This document shows positions 59,320 through 64,000 of a stretch of DNA of 64,000 nucleotides, one piece after another. The stretch covers positions 10,044,001-10,108,000 of the forward strand of contig OZ316896.1 in the NCBI GenBank assembly GCA_973895155.1, given 5' to 3'. A program made the position numbers and the translations under genes. The stretch comes from Marsupella aquatica. Taxonomy: Eukaryota; Marchantiophyta. Every line of letters begins with the position of its first letter. Position 1 is the stretch's first letter. The notes under the pieces are model-generated. The model saw only the letters and a list, made by a program, of their open reading frames with translations. It was not told the origin of the DNA and did not search any database.

Positions 59320-62300
59320 TTAATGATGGATCGTGGGGAGGGTAATCAATCTCTTTTGATTGAAGTTTCTCCATGCAGGATTGTAGTTACCATGAAAAGT
59401 ATTGTCCAGCTAGCCAAGTCGACAAATGTGCAATTAACTTTCTCATGGGTCTTTTCCGAGTCGGTTTAGCTATACTTCCTACTCAGTACTGACTTGAGAT
59501 CGAAAATTGCAGAGGTTTCTTTCGCAAAAAGTTTGTGACCCGTATGGATCATGCCAGTCCAGTGGAGATCATCCTAGCAGAAATAACGCTCGGCCATATC
59601 CACCTTCACCTCCCTCATAATTATGTACAAGCTCCGGTTAGACTATCGCTCAACGAGGCCTAGAACATATAGCTCAAGACTATGACTGTGAACGAAGCAA
59701 AGTTGCAGTTATTATGGTCTGCTTCGAGGAAATCAATCATGTCAACTAGGTCAAGTAGCCAACCCAGGTTTCTTCATAGAAGCGATGCAATGGTTTTCTA
59801 GTGCTAGTAGTCCCTTGTTTTGTTTACTGGAATTCTCTCGGACAAGTTTTTTAAACCTGAGGTCAAGCTGACGTGCGTCACGAACTTATCAACGAAATTA
59901 GAGTTAGAAAGGTGTCTAGGTTTGTCTTGCGTTGGAAGCAGATTCCATGATCTCATGTAGAAAGATCTTAAAACATGTATACCCTACTTTTTCGTGTGTA
60001 TTCTTCACAGAAGGATGCAGATAAGAGGCTTCCAATATTGGCCATGGTCATTTCAATGTATGTCCGAACGTGGGAGGACTTGAGTTTATATGTCAGACAA
60101 ATTAAAGCCATGTATGTATAATTCTTAGATGCTTGATTTTATCTACGAGCTTCGTTGACCAGCAGTGACTCACTGGAACTTTACGTGTCTGTCCTCTTCT
60201 CGGAGCTACAATTCTTACACTCAGTCTGTTTAAAAAACTCTAACCGCGTTGAACTAACTGGCCAATCCGATTCTTTGGCGAACATGTATTCTAATTACTG
60301 GATAATATGAGGATGCATGGACCTGTCCACCGCATTTGACCTCAACCCAACAAGACGAGTTCTCGGGAAAGCTCTACGTGACGGGACAACACGATTAAGA
60401 ACCACACAGTTGCATTTGGAGACAACCAACGCAATATATATACTGGTACATAACAATTGCAACGAGAGGCAAAAACTTCCCTCGATAATTTAAGTTGTGC
60501 TGATGAATCACGAAATTTCTTAATTGACGGTGCAATGCACTGTAAAATAAAATGAAATTCCTGGTAAACATGTGAGATATGTGCAACGAGTTATTCTTCG
60601 TTGGACATATGTTGCCAGTACTTGTTGAAATCCTCTGTCGATACTAACCTGCACAATTGTGTAGCATCAACCTTCTCATTTCTTTGAATGCATTTTATGG
60701 AACAACCAAAGTCAAATTCATGTACAGCCTGAGTAGCGTGAAATCTGAACTTCCAAGCCACTGTTTGAGGTCCGCAAAATTTGGTTTAGGAGAGTTTCCT
60801 TTTACACAAATCAACGAAGAAGGACTGCACCCAGACGTCACTAACTTGAGTACTTTAATCACCAGTCCTCATCCTTGCTTCCTACAAGGCTCAGTGCACT
60901 CGGCAAAATAAGAGGGGATAGGATTTCATTGGTCATCTACACGCGCTCGCACTGTCTCAAAATTTCTCCGGGAACGTTTTCCGTTATTCGTCACGGCTGT
61001 GCCATGCTTCACCACATAAACATGGAGTGATGTCCTATTTCTATTTCCAAGCAGACGAGGGCAATTTGAGGCTGCACTGTACTGCTCTTAATTACTGGAC
61101 AGCTAAATTGCCCCGAGAAAACCTGATTGACCAGGGTGTCTCTCCTAGTTTTGAGCAGATTACACACTGAAAGCTTAAAGGATCCGTTAATGGCCAACGT
61201 TGGATGTGCATTTGTCAGGCTATTCCCTTGGCGAAATTGAGATTTGACAAATGCTCATCCAACGTTGGCCATGGCAGAGCCCGGGAAGAGGGCGAGGCCT
61301 GGGAATCAACTGAAGGTCGATAGATAGGCATCCTGAAAGGGATCCTTTAAGCTTTCAGTGTGCATTCCAAATTCCCTGGTTTTAATTAATAGATTTTTCA
61401 AATTTAAACAAGAATTGTAGTTTAAGTCATATAATTTGGTTTTGATTCAACTATATAAAAAACTTTCTCTCTTAAAAAATTGCTTACCTTACCTGAGTAG
61501 AGAAAAAAAAAGACTAGGGTCAGTTGGATCTAACGTCATTATAGTGACAACAAGAAATTATCGTATAAAATGGTTATGTAATGGGGAACTTGGTCACCAT
61601 ACCCGTCACCATATCTCAATGTTTAATTAACGGTCAGGGAAGATGCGCTCATTGTCAACTGGATTTAAGGGTCATTATAATGAATTAAAAATTTGACTTA
61701 TTCAAAGGGGAGTTGTGTAACCGAGTGTGTAACGGGGACTTAGTCATCTATTCCAATGTTTCAGGTTTCAGGAAGATGCTCTCAAATAGTGCGATGCTGT
61801 ACATATTATATATCGTAACAACTAGTATATGAAGGGTTGCAAGCAGCAGAATGAATCCAAGTTGAAAGTCAGACCCTTCCAGGTTCCACGTCCTTCCTCG
61901 GCCTATTTCCTTCATGATTGAGGCAAGGGATTTTTCCAGCATATCTTTACAAAGGTACAGCCAGCGTTGGCCATGCGAGAACTCCAGAAGAGGGAGAGGG
62001 CTGAGAATAAAATTAGACCGTCCATGCAAAATGAATCCTTTGAATTGGTTTCAGAGGGTGATTTGCTAAAAACTAGGAGAGAAAATTGGTCAATCAGGTT
62101 TTCTTGGGGTAGTTTGGCCGTTCCGTTATTAAGATCAGTACAGTCTCAAATCGCTTGGATATTGAAATAGTACATTATTTACTCCATGTTGATTTTTGTG
62201 AAGCATGTCATACAGCGATGACAAAATAACCAGAAACGCTGAGACAGGGCAAGCGGGTGTAGATGACCAATGAAATCCTATCCACTCTTATTTTGCCGAG

Positions 62301-64000
62301 TTAACTGGGCCTCGTAGGAAGCAAGGAGAGGTGATTAAGATTGGCTAGGGGAGAAGTGATTAAGATTGGCTAGGGGATTAGCCTGGAAGGTGCAATCCCC
62401 CTCGATACCCGTGTGAATGGGATGGGTTTTGTGTGTAGGAGTTCTGATTATTTCCTCGGTCCTTGGTTGCACACTTTGTGGCCCTGAATTAATCCTCTCT
62501 CTCCTTCCTGGTGCGGGTCACTCTAGGATCAGTGGGGGCTCACCCTGAAATGGGTTCCATGCAAAAAGTGTATGTCACTACTGAGGTGGGGAGAGTCACT
62601 CTAGTAAGTGTTCTTCTTTACTTCCTTTCAAGACAAAAAAAAAGGGAGGTCATTAAAATACTCAGGTGAGTCTGGGTGCCTTGCTGGAAAAATTAAGAGA
62701 GGTGATAAAAATACTCAGGTCAGTCAGGGTGCCTCGCTGGGTGCAGTTCTTCTACTATTTGTGGACCTAGAATAGCAGCTTTAAGGCTTTAAGAAGTTAA
62801 GATTTCACACTCCTCAGGCTAGCTGGACATAGATCTCACATTGGTAGTTCCGTAGAATGAATTCAAGGAATGCCAAGATTGAGGATATGTAGGTGGTGAC
62901 GGACATTTTCAAAAGCACTTGCAACCCCGCTTGCAACATCCATTCAAGGAAGAATATCTCTATATATATTAGATGTTTACCAGGAAGAGGACATACATGT
63001 AAATTGCAAGTGAGTCATTGTTGATCAAGGAAGCTAGCAGATAAAATAGAGCACCTAAGAATTATTCATACATGCTGGAGTTTGTCTGATATATAGAAAT
63101 CACGTAGTAATCGCACGTTCTTACATACATACATTGAAACGACAATGACCAATATTCCAGGCCTCTTATCTGCGTCTTTCTGTGAACAATAGACACGTTT
63201 TATAAGATCTATCTACATGAGATCATACCTGGAATCGATCTGTTTGCCAAGGCAAGGCAAACTAGACACCTATTATTTTCTAATTACATCGATAAGTTCG
63301 TGACGTCTCCTCAGGATTACAAAAAATTGTCCGAGAGAACCCAAGAAAACAACCCAAGAAAACAACACAAGGGACGGTTGGTACTAGAAAACCATTCCAT
63401 CGCTGATGTGAAGAATCCTTGATTGGCTACTCGAGCTAGTTGTGATTCTTTATTTACTCGAGAGCAGACCGTACTGAATACAACTTTGCTTCATTCACAG
63501 TCATAGCTTGAGCTATATTTTCTAGGCTTCGTTGACTGCTAGTCGCAGCGGATCTCACATATTTTTACGAGGGAGGTGAAGGTACATTGTCACGGTGGAG
63601 GTCAGGCAGGTTACCCTGGAAAGGTGAATCTCCACTGCCCTGGCATCCATATGGGTTACAAAACGGGGAATCTTGCAAAAGATACCTCTGCAATTTTCGA
63701 GATCAAGTCAGTAGTAAGTAGGACGTATAGATAACCGACTCGGAAAAGACCCATGAGATACGAAACTTAATTGCGCGTAGCTAGTTGGACAGTACTTCCT
63801 ATGGCAACTACAATTCTGCGTGGAGAAACTAAATTCAATCAAAACATATTAATTGACTACCCTCCCCAAGATCCATTAATCATCAGGACGTAGGCATTTC
63901 GAGATCACTATTATCGGACAAACTTGGATCTGTATTCACTGACGAAGAGGCCTATTCCTACAAGATCGAGAAACCAAAAGAGCCAAGGCCCGGCATTAAT
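59210..64000. repeat. Large imperfect inverted repeat at the right edge
   Basis: Left arm about 59213-61200 and right arm about 62020-64000 are reverse complements centred near 61606. Matched blocks: 59443-59468 with 63733-63757 (CATGGGTCTTTTCCGAGTCGG), 60895-60960 with 62230-62300, 61000-61035 with 62185-62215, and 61085-61175 with 62030-62140. The right arm reaches the window edge, so it may continue. No complete gene is seen other than the last exon of the candidate at 58578-59319. Confidence 0.8.
61165..61371. repeat. Secondary stem-loop near the centre of the inverted repeat
   Basis: ACACTGAAAGCTTAAAGGAT at about 61165 pairs with ATCCTTTAAGCTTTCAGTGT near 61340-61363, and GGCCAACGTTGGATG at about 61191 pairs with CATCCAACGTTGGCC at about 61258. 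Confidence 0.85.

Overview
The window is land-plant nuclear DNA that is almost entirely nested transposable elements. The evidence is GT-AG introns, plant TATA boxes, a TNP2-type CACTA element, Ty1/copia and Ty3/gypsy elements, TTTAGGG-like telomeric motifs and DUF8039-like repeats. I cannot name the species; a non-flowering plant is possible but unproven. No rRNA, tRNA or ordinary host gene is clear.

Layout. 1-5.3 kb: repeat-rich flank, with a decayed copy (2.4-4.1 kb) of a family seen again at 59-64 kb. About 5.3-56.4 kb: a large DNA element, here called PBE-1 (palindrome-bearing element 1), broken by two insertions. The first is a gypsy element (6795-31538) in its FCP1-like phosphatase gene; this gypsy is itself split by a CACTA element (8607-18313, with a TNP2 transposase, a TnpA-like gene and a SET-domain gene) and by a copia element (22731-29267). 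The second is a relative, PBE-2 (41865-54628), inserted in the PBE-1 transposase gene. In each of these cases target duplications or reading frames rejoin across the insertion. 56.3-58.3 kb: tandem-repeat spacer. 58.3-59.3 kb: a candidate three-exon gene for a small secreted protein. 59.2 kb to the window end: a roughly 4.8-kb imperfect inverted repeat.

The notable system is the PBE pair. Both elements encode (i) a large protein joining a ParB/sulfiredoxin-like domain to a permuted beta-class N4/N6 DNA methyltransferase, and (ii) an RNase-H-like transposase of DUF7869 type. They also carry protein-modification cargo: an F-box-like protein and a Ulp1 SUMO-type protease in PBE-2, and an FCP1/NIF-like phosphatase in PBE-1. 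Each element is studded, mostly in 5'-proximal introns and promoters, with long palindromes: CTCGAGATnATCTCGAG in PBE-1, and GGGATAC-nnn-GTATCCC plus GGGATCC-nn-GGATCCC in PBE-2. The PBE-2 arrays have near-exact 90-bp or exact 111-bp periods, and the palindromes are better conserved than the spacers. My inference is an element-specific self-recognition or epigenetic marking system in which an element protein (ParB-MTase or transposase) binds its own palindromes.

Most coding regions carry a few in-frame stops, chiefly TAG. The exceptions are the PBE-2 methylase domain, the Ulp1 gene, the F-box-like ORF and the TNP2 gene, which look open.
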